This document shows positions 8,373-16,805 of a stretch of 64,000 nt of DNA, piece by piece. The translations under genes were made by a program, and so were the position numbers. This DNA is from Nodosilinea sp. E11 (GTDB lineage Bacteria; Cyanobacteriota; Cyanobacteriia; Phormidesmidales; Phormidesmidaceae): positions 2,722,001 through 2,786,000 of the forward strand of contig NZ_CP136520.1 in the NCBI RefSeq assembly GCF_032813545.1, given 5' to 3'. Each line of letters opens with the position of its first letter. Within the stretch, counting starts at the first letter, position 1. The notes below the pieces were generated by a model. It was not told the DNA's origin, ran no database searches, and saw nothing but the letters and a program-made list of their open reading frames with translations.

Positions 8373-8643
8373 ATGTAGCCTAGGTCATTGGGGCAAGGTA
8401 TTGGCTGTGTAGCAAGCCCAAGGGCCTGAGCCTTACCCCTTAGCACCTGGTTTTGTAGAGTAGGCACTGCTCATCCATGGGTAAGTAGTGCCCTAAAAAT
8501 CACCAATTACCTAGTACTTGACCAAGCTATTTTGACAGGCCCTAAACGTTGAGGGGGGGCAGGGATCAAGTTGATGGCAGACCTGAAACCTGACGCTTTA
8601 AACCTTGAACCCACTAACCTGTCACCTTTGGCTTGGCAGACGA

Positions 8644-8907
8644 CTAGTAATGGTAACGACAGGAAATAATAGTCAAATAGCGATCATCTATAGCGTAGAC
8701 GAGCCGATGGGTATCGTCGATGCGGCGCGACCAAAAACCGGATAGGTTTTCTTTTAGAGGTTCTGGTTTGCCAATGCCTTCAAAGGGAAGCGTTTTGGTC
8801 GCCTGAATCAGCGAATTAATTCTCTTTAGGGTCTTTTTATCCTGAGTTTGCCAATAGAGGTAATCTTTCCAAGCAGCATCAGTCCAGGCTAGCTGGCGGT
8901 CACTCAT
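8644..8907 (-). CDS. yoeB: Txe/YoeB-family toxin (mRNA interferase)
   Basis: An 87-residue toxin closely matching YoeB over its whole length: KPEPLKENLSGFWSRRID, HRLVYAI and the C-terminal ISCRYHY. Positions equivalent to the catalytic residues of E. coli YoeB are Glu49, Arg68 and His86, so it should be active as a ribosome-dependent RNase. Its ATG at 8907 overlaps the antitoxin stop by 8 bp (ATGAGTGA), the usual coupled arrangement. Confidence 0.95.
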   Translation of the reverse strand: MSDRQLAWTDAAWKDYLYWQTQDKKTLKRINSLIQATKTLPFEGIGKPEPLKENLSGFWSRRIDDTHRLVYAIDDRYLTIISCRYHY

Positions 8908-9154
8908 CGAGCAAGTCTCGCTCCGTGGTTTGGCCCTGGCGGTACTGGGCGATCGACTCTTCTAAATGGGCCACATTCGCGGGAGACTTGAGCAAATAGA
9001 CGGTCTCTAGCAGGCTATTGAAGTAGTCTAGCGACATCACCACGGCATCCTCCGCATCTCGCCGGGTGATGACGGTGTAGTCGGCATCGTTGACCACCTG
9101 GTCAAGAATGGCTTTTAGCTTATTTCTGGCTTCGCTGAAGGTAACGACTCGCAT
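8900..9154 (-). CDS. yefM: YefM/Phd-family antitoxin
   Basis: An 84-residue antitoxin starting at the ATG 9154 (MRVVTFSEARNKLKAILDQV). The reading frame extends upstream, but only through low-complexity repeat DNA, so that part is not real. The N-terminal half is the Phd/YefM DNA-binding fold (YTVITRRDAEDAVVMSLDYF); the C-terminal acidic tail (SIAQYRQGQTTERDLLDE) is the part expected to wrap and inhibit YoeB. It should repress its own promoter together with the toxin. GGACAGG upstream can serve as ribosome binding site. Confidence 0.93.
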   Translation of the reverse strand: MRVVTFSEARNKLKAILDQVVNDADYTVITRRDAEDAVVMSLDYFNSLLETVYLLKSPANVAHLEESIAQYRQGQTTERDLLDE

Positions 9155-9221
9155 GGAAACCTGTCCGCTCATTTGTACAAGTGTAGCTCGATTCTCGTTC
9201 CGAGACCCTGTATGAATGGAA

Positions 9222-9346
9222 TGGTGAAGAGGTGAAGGGTGGGTGGTTGTCCACTTCTCCACCTCTTCACTCTCCCACTCATTCACCCTTCACTCTTCAC
9301 TCTTCACTCTTCACCCATCCACCCTCCCACCCCTTTACTCCCCTAC
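9222..9346. repeat. Short tandem heptamer-type repeats (TTCACTC / GGTGAAG) array 1
   Basis: A low-complexity stretch between yefM and menB. It starts with GGTGAAG units, then switches to TTCACTC units, so the two halves can pair as an imperfect hairpin. Such STRR-like arrays are common between genes in filamentous cyanobacteria. Related arrays lie at 11165-11365 and 54848-54925. The open reading frames through them are artefacts. Confidence 0.8.
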
Positions 9347-10176
9347 GGCAGCCAGGGATATTGGCGAAAATCAGGCTCCCGCTTCTCCAAAAACGCCTGC
9401 CTGCCCTCGGAGCCTTCTTCGGTCATGTAGTAGAGCAGGGTGGCGTTGCCAGCCAGCTCTTGCAGCCCCGCCTGGCCGTCGCAGTCGGCGTTGAAGGCGG
9501 CTTTGAGGCAGCGAATGGCGATCGGGCTTTTTTGCAGAATTTCCTGCGCCCACTGTACGCCTTCGGCTTCGAGCTGGTCTACGGGCACCACACAGTTCAC
9601 CATGCCCATATCGAGGGCCTCCTGGGCGCTGTACTGGCGGCACAGGTACCAGATTTCGCGGGCTTTCTTTTGCCCCACCATGCGAGATAGGTAGCTGGCC
9701 CCAAAACCGCCGTCAAAGCTCCCCACCTTGGGGCCAGTTTGGCCAAAAATGGCGTTATCGGCGGCGATCGTGAGGTCGCACACCACGTGCAGCACGTGGC
9801 CACCCCCGATCGCATAGCCCGCCACCAGGGCAATCACCACCTTGGGCATCGAGCGAATCAGCCGCTGCAAATCCAGCACATTTAGCCGGGGCACACCGCC
9901 CTCATCCACATAGCCGCCGTGGCCACGCACGCTCTGGTCGCCGCCTGAGCAAAAGGCGTATTTGCCATCGGTGTGGGGGCCAGCCCCGGTCAGCAGCACC
10001 ACGCCAATGCGGCTGTCTTCGCGGGCGTTAGAAAAGGCTTCGTACAGCTCGACGATGGTTTTGGGACGAAAGGCATTGCGCTTGTGGGGCCGATTGATGG
10101 TGATTTTGGCGATGCCATCGGCCTTCTGGTAAATGATGTCTTCGTAGGGTTTTACGTCTTGCCAGTCAACCTGCAT
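9343..10176 (-). CDS. menB: 1,4-dihydroxy-2-naphthoyl-CoA synthase
   Basis: Crotonase-fold enzyme that closes the ring of o-succinylbenzoyl-CoA in phylloquinone/menaquinone synthesis, here needed for photosystem I phylloquinone. The 277-residue length is normal. Diagnostic segments: [32 protein letters not shown] (oxyanion-hole region and MenB-specific loop), [25 protein letters not shown] and the C-terminal [13 protein letters not shown]. It is not next to other men genes. The stop lies at the edge of a repeat array. Confidence 0.97.
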   Translation of the reverse strand: MQVDWQDVKPYEDIIYQKADGIAKITINRPHKRNAFRPKTIVELYEAFSNAREDSRIGVVLLTGAGPHTDGKYAFCSGGDQSVRGHGGYVDEGGVPRLNVLDLQRLIRSMPKVVIALVAGYAIGGGHVLHVVCDLTIAADNAIFGQTGPKVGSFDGGFGASYLSRMVGQKKAREIWYLCRQYSAQEALDMGMVNCVVPVDQLEAEGVQWAQEILQKSPIAIRCLKAAFNADCDGQAGLQELAGNATLLYYMTEEGSEGRQAFLEKREPDFRQYPWLP

Positions 10177-10239
10177 AGGGGGCGAGTCCAGATAACACTG
10201 GTGTCTAGCCTCTCATAATTGGGGGATAGGTACTCGGTG

Positions 10240-11211
10240 TCACATCTGCTTCAGGTGGTGGAGGCTAAAGAGCTGATGCCGATCGATCCACACCTGCACG
10301 GGCTGGAATCCAGCCTCCATCGCCAGCAGCTGAAACTCATCGACGGTGTATTTGTAAGAGCACTCGGTGCGCAGGGTTTCACCCGCTTTAAACCCAATTT
10401 CTGTATCGCCTAGGTGCACGGTTTGGTCGCAGAGGCTGGCGATCGCCATCTCGATCCGCCCTTTGGCCTCGTTGTAGTGCGCCCGATACTCAAACTGGCT
10501 CAGGTCAAAGTTGGCCCCCAGCTCTCGATTGATTCTCACCAATACATTCAAGGCAAAGGCGGCAGAAATGCCCTGGGTATCGTCGTAGGCCGGTTCGAGA
10601 ATAATCGGCGATTTTTTTAGGTCTACCCCTACGATCAAATCTCCTAGCACCGCCACGGTTTTGAGAAAAGCAATTGCCTCAGCGGGTTCTAAGTTGCCAA
10701 TCGAGGAGCCCGGAAAGAAGCCAATGGTGGGGCGGTTTCGCAGCTCAGGAATACTCTCAATGGGTAGGGGTTGAGTGTAGTCGGCACAGACGGCGATCGC
10801 ATCTAACCCATCAAAATCGGCCATCAGCGCCGCGCAGGCCTCTTGCAGGTGCTGGCGCGATATATCGACCCCCACGTAGGTCGCCACCTGGGGCGCAGCG
10901 TCTAGCAAAATGCGAATCTTTTGGCTACTGCCACTGCCCAGCTCAACTAAGCTGCGATCGCCCAAAGCCGCCGCAATGTCCTTCGCATTAGCCCGCAAAA
11001 TGTCCATCTCGGTGCGGGTGAGGTAATACTCCGGCAGTTGGCAGATGGCATCAAATAGCTCAGACCCTCGCTTGTCGTAGAGAAACTGGGGCGAGAGCAT
11101 TTTCTGCGGCAAACTTAGCCCCCGCAGCACCGCGCTGCGAAAGTCTTCTACCGGCGGGTGAAAGTCGTAGAGCTTGACGGGGGAGGGTTTGATGGGGGAG
11201 GGGGAGGGCAT
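10240..11211 (-). CDS. egtD: L-histidine N-alpha-methyltransferase (ergothioneine biosynthesis)
   Basis: SAM-dependent enzyme that trimethylates histidine to hercynine, the first ergothioneine step. I use the ATG at 11211 (MPSPSPIKPS), giving 323 residues, the family length. The frame upstream of it is built of heptamer repeats. Visible parts: FRSAVLRGLSLPQKMLSPQ, LYDKRGSELFDAICQLPEYY, the SAM motif VELGSGSSQKIRILL, YVGVDIS, and FFPGSSIGNLEP. It is downstream of egtB on the same strand, separated by the repeat array, so the pair probably forms one unit. A clear Shine-Dalgarno is lacking because the repeat lies directly in front of the start. Confidence 0.95.
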   Translation of the reverse strand: MPSPSPIKPSPVKLYDFHPPVEDFRSAVLRGLSLPQKMLSPQFLYDKRGSELFDAICQLPEYYLTRTEMDILRANAKDIAAALGDRSLVELGSGSSQKIRILLDAAPQVATYVGVDISRQHLQEACAALMADFDGLDAIAVCADYTQPLPIESIPELRNRPTIGFFPGSSIGNLEPAEAIAFLKTVAVLGDLIVGVDLKKSPIILEPAYDDTQGISAAFALNVLVRINRELGANFDLSQFEYRAHYNEAKGRIEMAIASLCDQTVHLGDTEIGFKAGETLRTECSYKYTVDEFQLLAMEAGFQPVQVWIDRHQLFSLHHLKQM

Positions 11212-11365
11212 GGAGAGGGGAAGAGTGAATGAATGGGAGAGTGAAGAGTGAAGGGTGAAGAGTGAAGGGTGAAGAGTGAATGAATGGGAGGGTGAAGAGT
11301 GAAGGGTGAAGAGGTGGGGAAATAGGCAATTATCCATTCACCCATCTACCCATCCACCCCTTCAC
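11165..11365. repeat. STRR-like repeat array 2 between egtB and egtD, with a 51-bp period
   Basis: GTGAAGA/G heptamers cover most of this stretch. A longer unit starting AAGAGTGAATGAATGGGAG occurs at 11221 and again at 11272, a 51-bp period. The array abuts the egtD start and the egtB stop, so the spacer of this gene pair is almost entirely repeat DNA. Confidence 0.85.
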
Positions 11366-12645
11366 CCCTTCGCTAGTCGCAGGCCGCTAAATTGCCAGCG
11401 GGCGCTGGGCGGAAAGAAATTGCGATAACTAGGACGAATATGGCCCGGTGGCGTGACGCAGGAACCGCCTCGCAGCACCATTTGGTTGCACATAAACTTG
11501 CCGTTGTATTCTCCCACGGCACCGGGGGCGGGGCGAAAGCGAGGATAGGGAAGGTAGGCGCTCTGGGTCCATTCCCAGGTGTCGCCGTAGAGCTGTTGAA
11601 GCTGACGGTTGCCGCTAGCAGGCTGAGGATGCAGATGATCGGTGGTGAGCAGGTTGCCTTCCACCGGCAGGCGAGCAGTGGCCACTTCCCACTCGGCTTC
11701 GGTGGGTAGACGGCAGCCCCGCCACTGGGCATAGGCATCGGCCTCAAAGTAGCTGAGGTGAGCTACAGGCTCTAGCAGATTGACCGGCTGCAAACCGCCC
11801 AGGGTAAACATCCACCACTGGCCGTCGCGCTGCTCCCAGTAGAGCGGGGCCTGCCAGCCTTCACTCTGCACCATGGCCCAGCCCTCAGCCAGCCAGTGAG
11901 CAGCGGTTTGATAGCCCTTGTCAGCCATAAACTCTAGATAGTCGCCATTAGTGACTAGGCGGTTGGCCAAAGCAAAGTCTTGCAAATACACCGGGTGAGC
12001 CGGGCCTTCGTTATCAAAGGCAAAGTCAGTGGTTTGGTGACCGATTGTATAGAGACCACCGGCAAAGCCCACAAACTCCAGCGGTGTAGGGCAAGCGCAT
12101 TTGACCACGGCGACGTCTTGGCGATAGGCGGGGCGCAGGGGGTTAATGGCCAGGTTGTACTTTAGATCGGTGAGCAACAGTTCTTGGTGCTGCTGCTCAT
12201 GGTGCAGACCGAGGGCCGTCAACTCTGCCACGGCGGGATGGTCGGCCTGGCGGCTCAGCAGCTTGGCCATCGCTTCATCGACGTGGGCGCGGTATTGGTA
12301 GATGTCGGCTACTGTGGGCCGCGACAGTAGACCGCGTTGGGGCCGGGGATGGCGATCGCCCACCGATTCGTAGTAGGAGTTGAACAGATAGCCATAGCTG
12401 GGGTGAAACTCCAAGTAAGTCTCTAGGTATGGGCGCAGCAGAAAGGTCTCAAAGAACCAGGTAGTATGGGCCAAATGCCATTTGGGCGGGCTAACATCGG
12501 CCATGCTCTGCACGCCATAGTCTTCAATTTCTAAAGGCTGACAGAGAGCCGCACTGAGTTGGCGCACAGACCAATAACGGTTGATTAGAGCCGCATTCGC
12601 CAGATCGGCATCTGAAGCCGGGGCCGCTGCAGAAGAAAGAGTCAT
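11362..12645 (-). CDS. egtB: Ergothioneine biosynthesis sulfoxide synthase
   Basis: Iron(II)- and O2-dependent enzyme that joins hercynine to a thiol donor (cysteine or gamma-glutamylcysteine). The N-terminal DinB-like domain carries the facial triad: His60 in KWHLAHTTWF and the HX3HXE motif His149/His153/Glu155 in LHHEQQHQEL. The C-terminal half is an FGE-sulfatase-type domain (GLYTIGHQTTDFAFDNEGP, YAQWRGCRLPTEAEWE, GDTWEWTQSAYLPYPRF, VLRGGSC). The 427-residue length is normal. With egtD it supplies the core pathway; the lyase step is not encoded nearby. Confidence 0.96.
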   Translation of the reverse strand: MTLSSAAAPASDADLANAALINRYWSVRQLSAALCQPLEIEDYGVQSMADVSPPKWHLAHTTWFFETFLLRPYLETYLEFHPSYGYLFNSYYESVGDRHPRPQRGLLSRPTVADIYQYRAHVDEAMAKLLSRQADHPAVAELTALGLHHEQQHQELLLTDLKYNLAINPLRPAYRQDVAVVKCACPTPLEFVGFAGGLYTIGHQTTDFAFDNEGPAHPVYLQDFALANRLVTNGDYLEFMADKGYQTAAHWLAEGWAMVQSEGWQAPLYWEQRDGQWWMFTLGGLQPVNLLEPVAHLSYFEADAYAQWRGCRLPTEAEWEVATARLPVEGNLLTTDHLHPQPASGNRQLQQLYGDTWEWTQSAYLPYPRFRPAPGAVGEYNGKFMCNQMVLRGGSCVTPPGHIRPSYRNFFPPSARWQFSGLRLAKG

Positions 12646-13061
12646 TTTGGGGATTTTGGGGACATTAATGGCAATTGTGGCAGAAATTACTGTGGCAAGG
12701 TGATGGTTGCCTTAAGGTGACTAAGCCCTAGCTCAGCGATCTCTTACATAGCTTGATAGTTAACTTCACCCCCAACATCTATCCACAGATGAGCTTCTCG
12801 GGCGATGGGGCAGGCTAAACAGCGGGGCAGAACCCCTCCATTTGCAGTACGGTTCTACCTACCCAGCGACCCAGCCTAGACTGTTAACTTAATCACATGG
12901 GTTTCAGGAATGACCGATCACTGCGATGAAGACAATAAATATAGTGATCTAGATATAAGTAGTGAGGTTACGCCTTAGTCAGGGCACACTAACAGCATCC
13001 AGCTCAATCTGATAAACCCAGGCGATCGCACCAACACTGCCAGCCAAGCGAGGTATCCATT
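12646..13061. other. Intergenic region, divergent egtB / DUF760 gene
   Basis: About 415 bp with no supportable gene. It must contain the leftward promoter of egtB-egtD and the rightward promoter of the DUF760 gene. The part at 12930-12975 is AT-rich (for example AATAAATATAGTGATC) and could be promoter DNA. No terminator or clear operator was seen. Confidence 0.5.
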
Positions 13062-13409
13062 GTGAGCAACTCTTCCGGTAAAGCCCAAGACCTATTTAAT
13101 GGCTTCAAAAGCTCTGAGCAAGTTAACTCTCTCATGCAGTACGTTCACAGCATGAGCCCCGAGACCATTACTCAGTTGTCTAACCCCACCTCTACAGAAG
13201 TCCAGCAGATGATGGAACACAACATCATCGGCCTGCTCGGCGGCCTGCCCTCCCAGCACTTCGACGTAGAAATCACCACCAACCGAGAAAACCTAGGTCG
13301 TCTGCTGGCCTCTGCTATGATGAGCGGGTATTTTCTACGGGGTGCCGAACAGCGCATGGCCTTCGAGCACTCGCTGATGTCGGTCGACTCAGTCGCTGAC
13401 CCTGAGTAG
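13062..13409 (+). CDS. DUF760 domain protein
   Basis: A 115-residue protein starting with GTG at 13062. The sequence SEQVNSLMQYVHSMSPETIT and then VQQMMEHNIIGLLGGLP, followed by LLASAMMSGYFLRGAEQR, fits the DUF760 family of cyanobacteria and plastids. One plant relative of this family has been linked to chloroplast protein turnover, but no activity is established for the cyanobacterial form. It is predicted soluble and mostly helical. mutY starts 24 bp downstream on the same strand. Confidence 0.8.
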   Translation: MSNSSGKAQDLFNGFKSSEQVNSLMQYVHSMSPETITQLSNPTSTEVQQMMEHNIIGLLGGLPSQHFDVEITTNRENLGRLLASAMMSGYFLRGAEQRMAFEHSLMSVDSVADPE

Positions 13410-13433
13410 TCAAGCCTTCCTCATCGAGCCTGA

Positions 13434-14684
13434 GTGAGCGATCTTTCCCCCCTTTCCTCCGCTAACCTCGACCGCTGTGATACCGCACGCGATGTCGCAG
13501 GTGCTTATACAACGAGGGTTCTAAACCAGCACCCGTTTTCCCCCAATCCGGCCCAGGCGCATCAGCCCTGGCCGGATTTTCCTGTTGAGGCCCTGCGGGT
13601 AGCCCTGCTCACCTGGTATACCGCCTGGGGCCGCACCTTGCCCTGGCGCAACATTGACGACCCCTACGCCATCTGGATCTCTGAGATCATGCTCCAGCAG
13701 ACCCAGGTGAAGACGGTGCTGCCCTACTACCGGCAGTGGCTCAAGCAGTTTCCCACGGTAGAAGACCTAGCCGCCGCCGACCAACAAACTGTGCTCAAAG
13801 CTTGGGAAGGGCTGGGTTATTACGCCCGTGCTCGCAATTTGCACCAGGCTGCCCAGCAGATTGTGGCCGACTACCAGGGCCAAATTCCCCAAGACTTTGA
13901 GGCCATCACGATGCTGCGGGGCATTGGCAAAACCACGGCGGGGGGCATTCTTAGCTCGGCCTTTAACCTGCCCCACGCCATTCTTGATGGCAATGTCAAG
14001 CGGGTGCTGGCTCGGCTGGTAGCGCTACCGGTGCCTCCTGCCAAGGCGCTGAACGACCTCTGGCAACTCTCAGAACAGTTGCTCGACCCTCGGCACCCCC
14101 GCGACTTTAACCAGGCGCTGATGGATTTAGGCGCGACCCTATGTACAAGGCGCAATCCTCAGTGCGATCGCTGCCCTTGGCAGACCCACTGCCAAGCCTA
14201 TAATCGCAATATTCAATCGGAGTTGCCCATGTCAGACACCAAAGGCCCCTTGCCCCACAAGCAGATCGGCGTCGCCGTGATCTGGAACGAGCAAGACCAG
14301 ATTTTGATCGATCGCCGCAAGCAAGAAGGACTGTTGGGCGGCCTGTGGGAGTTCCCTGGCGGCAAACTTGAGCCGGGCGAAACGATCGAAGCCTGTATCG
14401 CACGGGAAATTCAAGAAGAACTGGGGATGGAAATTGCGGTAGGCGATCGCCTCTGCACCGTCACCCACGCCTATTCGCACTTTAAGGTCACTCTCAACGT
14501 GCACCACTGCACCCACCTAAGCGGCGATCCCCAAGCGATCGAATGCGACGAGGTGCGCTGGGTCACCCTCGACACCATCGAAGAATTTCCTTTCCCCAAA
14601 GCAAATATTCACATCATCAATGCCCTACGTGCCTATGCGGCGGGGAAAACACCGGTAGATGTGGTTGAAAGTATTGCTGAATAA
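13434..14684 (+). CDS. mutY: A/G-specific adenine glycosylase fused to a complete MutT-type Nudix domain
   Basis: Base-excision repair enzyme that removes adenine mispaired with 8-oxoguanine. Start is GTG at 13434, 416 residues. Catalytic Glu84 (EIMLQQTQV), helix-hairpin-helix LRGIGKTTAGG with Asp185 (ILDGNVKR), and a 4Fe-4S cluster Cys237/244/247/253 with Cx6CxxCx5C spacing. The C-terminal domain (about 275-400) keeps an intact Nudix box, Gly310-x5-Glu316-x7-Arg324-Glu325-x2-Glu328-Glu329-x-Gly331. In well-studied MutY proteins this domain recognises 8-oxoG but has lost the catalytic box. This protein may therefore also hydrolyse 8-oxo-dGTP. The first 45 residues are an extra N-terminal extension. 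Confidence 0.93.
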   Translation: MSDLSPLSSANLDRCDTARDVAGAYTTRVLNQHPFSPNPAQAHQPWPDFPVEALRVALLTWYTAWGRTLPWRNIDDPYAIWISEIMLQQTQVKTVLPYYRQWLKQFPTVEDLAAADQQTVLKAWEGLGYYARARNLHQAAQQIVADYQGQIPQDFEAITMLRGIGKTTAGGILSSAFNLPHAILDGNVKRVLARLVALPVPPAKALNDLWQLSEQLLDPRHPRDFNQALMDLGATLCTRRNPQCDRCPWQTHCQAYNRNIQSELPMSDTKGPLPHKQIGVAVIWNEQDQILIDRRKQEGLLGGLWEFPGGKLEPGETIEACIAREIQEELGMEIAVGDRLCTVTHAYSHFKVTLNVHHCTHLSGDPQAIECDEVRWVTLDTIEEFPFPKANIHIINALRAYAAGKTPVDVVESIAE

Positions 14685-14939
14685 ACTGCCGGTTGCTCAG
14701 GTGATCGCCATGGCACAAATCAGTTATTCAGCAAGCATCAATACGCAGTCATGAAACCTGCAAGAATCAAGGGCTTTGAAGAGCATCTCATCCCTAAACT
14801 TGTACCGATCCCCCATAAGATGAGACAGAATAAGAAGTAGTAATTTAAAGCTTAAATGATGGCTCGTCCGCGAGTTTTTTCGGGTATATGGGGTGGCGGA
14901 GCCGCTCTCAAGCTCGCATCTATGTTAGGGATCTCCTCA
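14685..14939. other. Non-coding DNA after mutY, leading into the IS remnant
   Basis: No gene supported. There is no clear terminator after mutY. Some of this DNA may be the decayed 5' part of the transposase described next, but I could not translate it convincingly in any frame. Confidence 0.4.
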
Positions 14940-15290
14940 CTTAAGCGGGGCGTGTTTTCAGCACCTTATCAATGCGGCATCGGACACCCTGGTAGTGAGA
15001 TAGCGATGATGTAGATAGATCAGGCACAAGCTCATCGAGCCAAGAGGCTGATTTGGCAGGAGAATCTGATCCCTATCTTTCAACCACCTTACATTCCCAA
15101 ATCCAATCCAGTTGAGTGATTCTGGCAGCATCTAAAGACACCGCTTAAGGGAAAGTGTTTCAAGACCTTGGACCAGTTGCGGAAGCAACTCTGGGACAGG
15201 ATTGAGTTTTTGAGTGCCGAGGCCATCGATTCCTTGACGGGCTATGACTTTATCTTTAAGCTTTATTCTACACAGCTTGGATATAAAATT
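14940..15290 (+). pseudogene. Decayed IS630-family (DDE) transposase, C-terminal part
   Basis: Translating the frame from 15018 gives DQAQAHRAKRLIWQENLIPI, then FQPPYIPKSNPVE, an in-frame TGA where Arg is expected, then FWQHLKTPLKGKCFKTLDQL and about 30 more transposase-like residues. This is the DDE_3 core of IS630 transposases, whose hallmark is PPYSPxLNPIExFW. The final catalytic Glu is retained just before the stop. A TAG lies upstream in the same frame, and the next upstream homology seems to shift frame. The N-terminal half is absent or unrecognisable, and I could not find terminal inverted repeats. It marks the edge of the AT-rich polysaccharide region. Confidence 0.75.
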
Positions 15291-15357
15291 GGCAGTAAAG
15301 CTCACTATACTTATCGCCAGAGTGACGTGCTCCCAGCACCAACCCCAGTTTTTCCAT

Positions 15358-16446
15358 TCAACAAACTAGCATTTTAAGGCCAATTTTTTCTAGCAAAATT
15401 GAAATTTTTAGAGAGACAAAAAACAAAAAGATCCAGCCTAAAATTTTGACAATCAGTATTTCCGCAAAGCTAAATTCAGCATTATAAAACCACTGACTGC
15501 CTAATGAAAGAAAAACCTGACTGAGAATTCCATTAATACAGAATATCCCTAAACTGTACTTCGAAAATAGTAGTGTAATTTCCCCTAGATTAGTCCCTAG
15601 CTGCTGATATGTTACTGAGGCAAAACACAAGAAAAATATAGGGATGCTAAGCAGACAGGATGTCATCAAGTATTCTAATGGAGGGATAGAGCCATTAGTA
15701 AGAATGCTGAGCTGAGTATACTCTGCGACCAAGAGAATAGTCAATCCTCCCAACATAAAAGCTTTTACTTTCCAAGATAAGCATCTAGACTGGGATACTA
15801 GCCAAGATAAATTTTTATGACAGAAAATTCCTAAGGGAATATAAGCAAACCAATAGAACAGCAGTGGACGTCTTAATAATTTAAGCAGAGTTATTATATC
15901 CATCCAACAAGAGCTAGATAGAGCCAACTTAATTCCCAGAAAGATAACGATCTGAGCAGCAATAAGAATAGCCAATACAATCGGCTTCTTGAACTGACCT
16001 CTGAAACAGAAATATAGCAGAGTCAACTGGAGCACAATCAACAAATAGTATCCACCAGTAAAAATTTCCCCGGTTAGTATTTGGTATATTAACGTTGACA
16101 TTGGATTTCCTACTAACAGCTTCAGAATAATAGCAATTGAGAACCAGGTAATACATGGGATTGTCAGGCGAGACAATCGTTTCTTTAGGCTATTCCAGGT
16201 TTCAACATTAGGTTTACTGTCAAAACTAAGCTCAGACAGGAGAAAATTAATGGCCAAAAACATAGGAACACAAAATCTGAGTGGAGCGAAAAGAATTTCA
16301 AGTATAAGGAAAGAGTCGGAATAGGTAGAGGCAGGGACAAAAACAGAATGATACGATACAGCTGAAACAATACTAATTGCTTTTATAAAATCTAGGAAGA
16401 AAATTTGTTTTGACTCATTTGTTTTGAGTTTAATAGCATCATTCAT
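15358..16446 (-). CDS. Acyltransferase family 3-like membrane protein
   Basis: A 362-residue multi-pass protein. It opens with KQIFFLDFIKAISIVSAVSYHSVF, the start typical of acyltransferase-3 enzymes, with the conserved His in SYHS, then has about ten hydrophobic segments and a basic C-terminus. These enzymes O-acetylate or otherwise acylate cell-surface sugars. It is the last gene of the minus-strand polysaccharide block and probably decorates its product. Base composition is AT-rich like its neighbours. The substrate cannot be told from sequence. Confidence 0.8.
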   Translation of the reverse strand: MNDAIKLKTNESKQIFFLDFIKAISIVSAVSYHSVFVPASTYSDSFLILEILFAPLRFCVPMFLAINFLLSELSFDSKPNVETWNSLKKRLSRLTIPCITWFSIAIILKLLVGNPMSTLIYQILTGEIFTGGYYLLIVLQLTLLYFCFRGQFKKPIVLAILIAAQIVIFLGIKLALSSSCWMDIITLLKLLRRPLLFYWFAYIPLGIFCHKNLSWLVSQSRCLSWKVKAFMLGGLTILLVAEYTQLSILTNGSIPPLEYLMTSCLLSIPIFFLCFASVTYQQLGTNLGEITLLFSKYSLGIFCINGILSQVFLSLGSQWFYNAEFSFAEILIVKILGWIFLFFVSLKISILLEKIGLKMLVC

Positions 16447-16805
16447 GAGAAAATTAATATTTTTGATTTTCGTTTAGTTCAAAGATAATAACATTAAAAG
16501 CTGACCTAAAAGATACATTCATTTGAAGTGGATTATGATCAAGATAATTTGCTAGTTTTAGCTATCACTTAATTCTCCTTCTATTATAATAACTATGTCT
16601 ACAACCAGAAAATTATCTAGCGATCACTCTATTTTCATCAATGGGCCACTTGGCTTAATCATCCCCCTTCTGAAGCTATTGACTACTTCCAAGATTCAAG
16701 TTGGCGGCTATTGAATAATAACTACTTACATGGCCAATCACTCACTAGAAGCTGGCAGTTATCCTCACTGAAATAGGGAGGATAATAGGCAGGAGGCACG
16801 TAAGC
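16447..16805. other. Intergenic region between wza-like gene and acyltransferase
   Basis: About 360 AT-rich bp with no supportable gene or clear hairpin. The acyltransferase may have its own promoter here, since this gap is larger than the others in the downstream part of the block. Confidence 0.4.

Noticed and set aside
8463-8492. Hairpin GGCACTGCT / AGTAGTGCC after the DJ-1/PfpI gene as a terminator
   Set aside because: A stem with one G-T pair exists but no T-run follows and it is about 90 bp from the stop; not strong enough to call.
9232-9690. Plus-strand ORFs opposite menB with Ser/His/Pro-rich starts
   Set aside because: Their N-termini are translated heptamer repeats and the rest is the antisense of menB.
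11221-11322. CRISPR-like look of the 51-bp periodic array
   Set aside because: Only two units, no unique spacers, and the units consist of smaller heptamers; no cas genes nearby.
11212-11337. N-terminal extension of EgtD (about 42 residues)
   Set aside because: It consists of translated repeat units (HSFTLHPSLFTLHSS) and makes the protein longer than the family.
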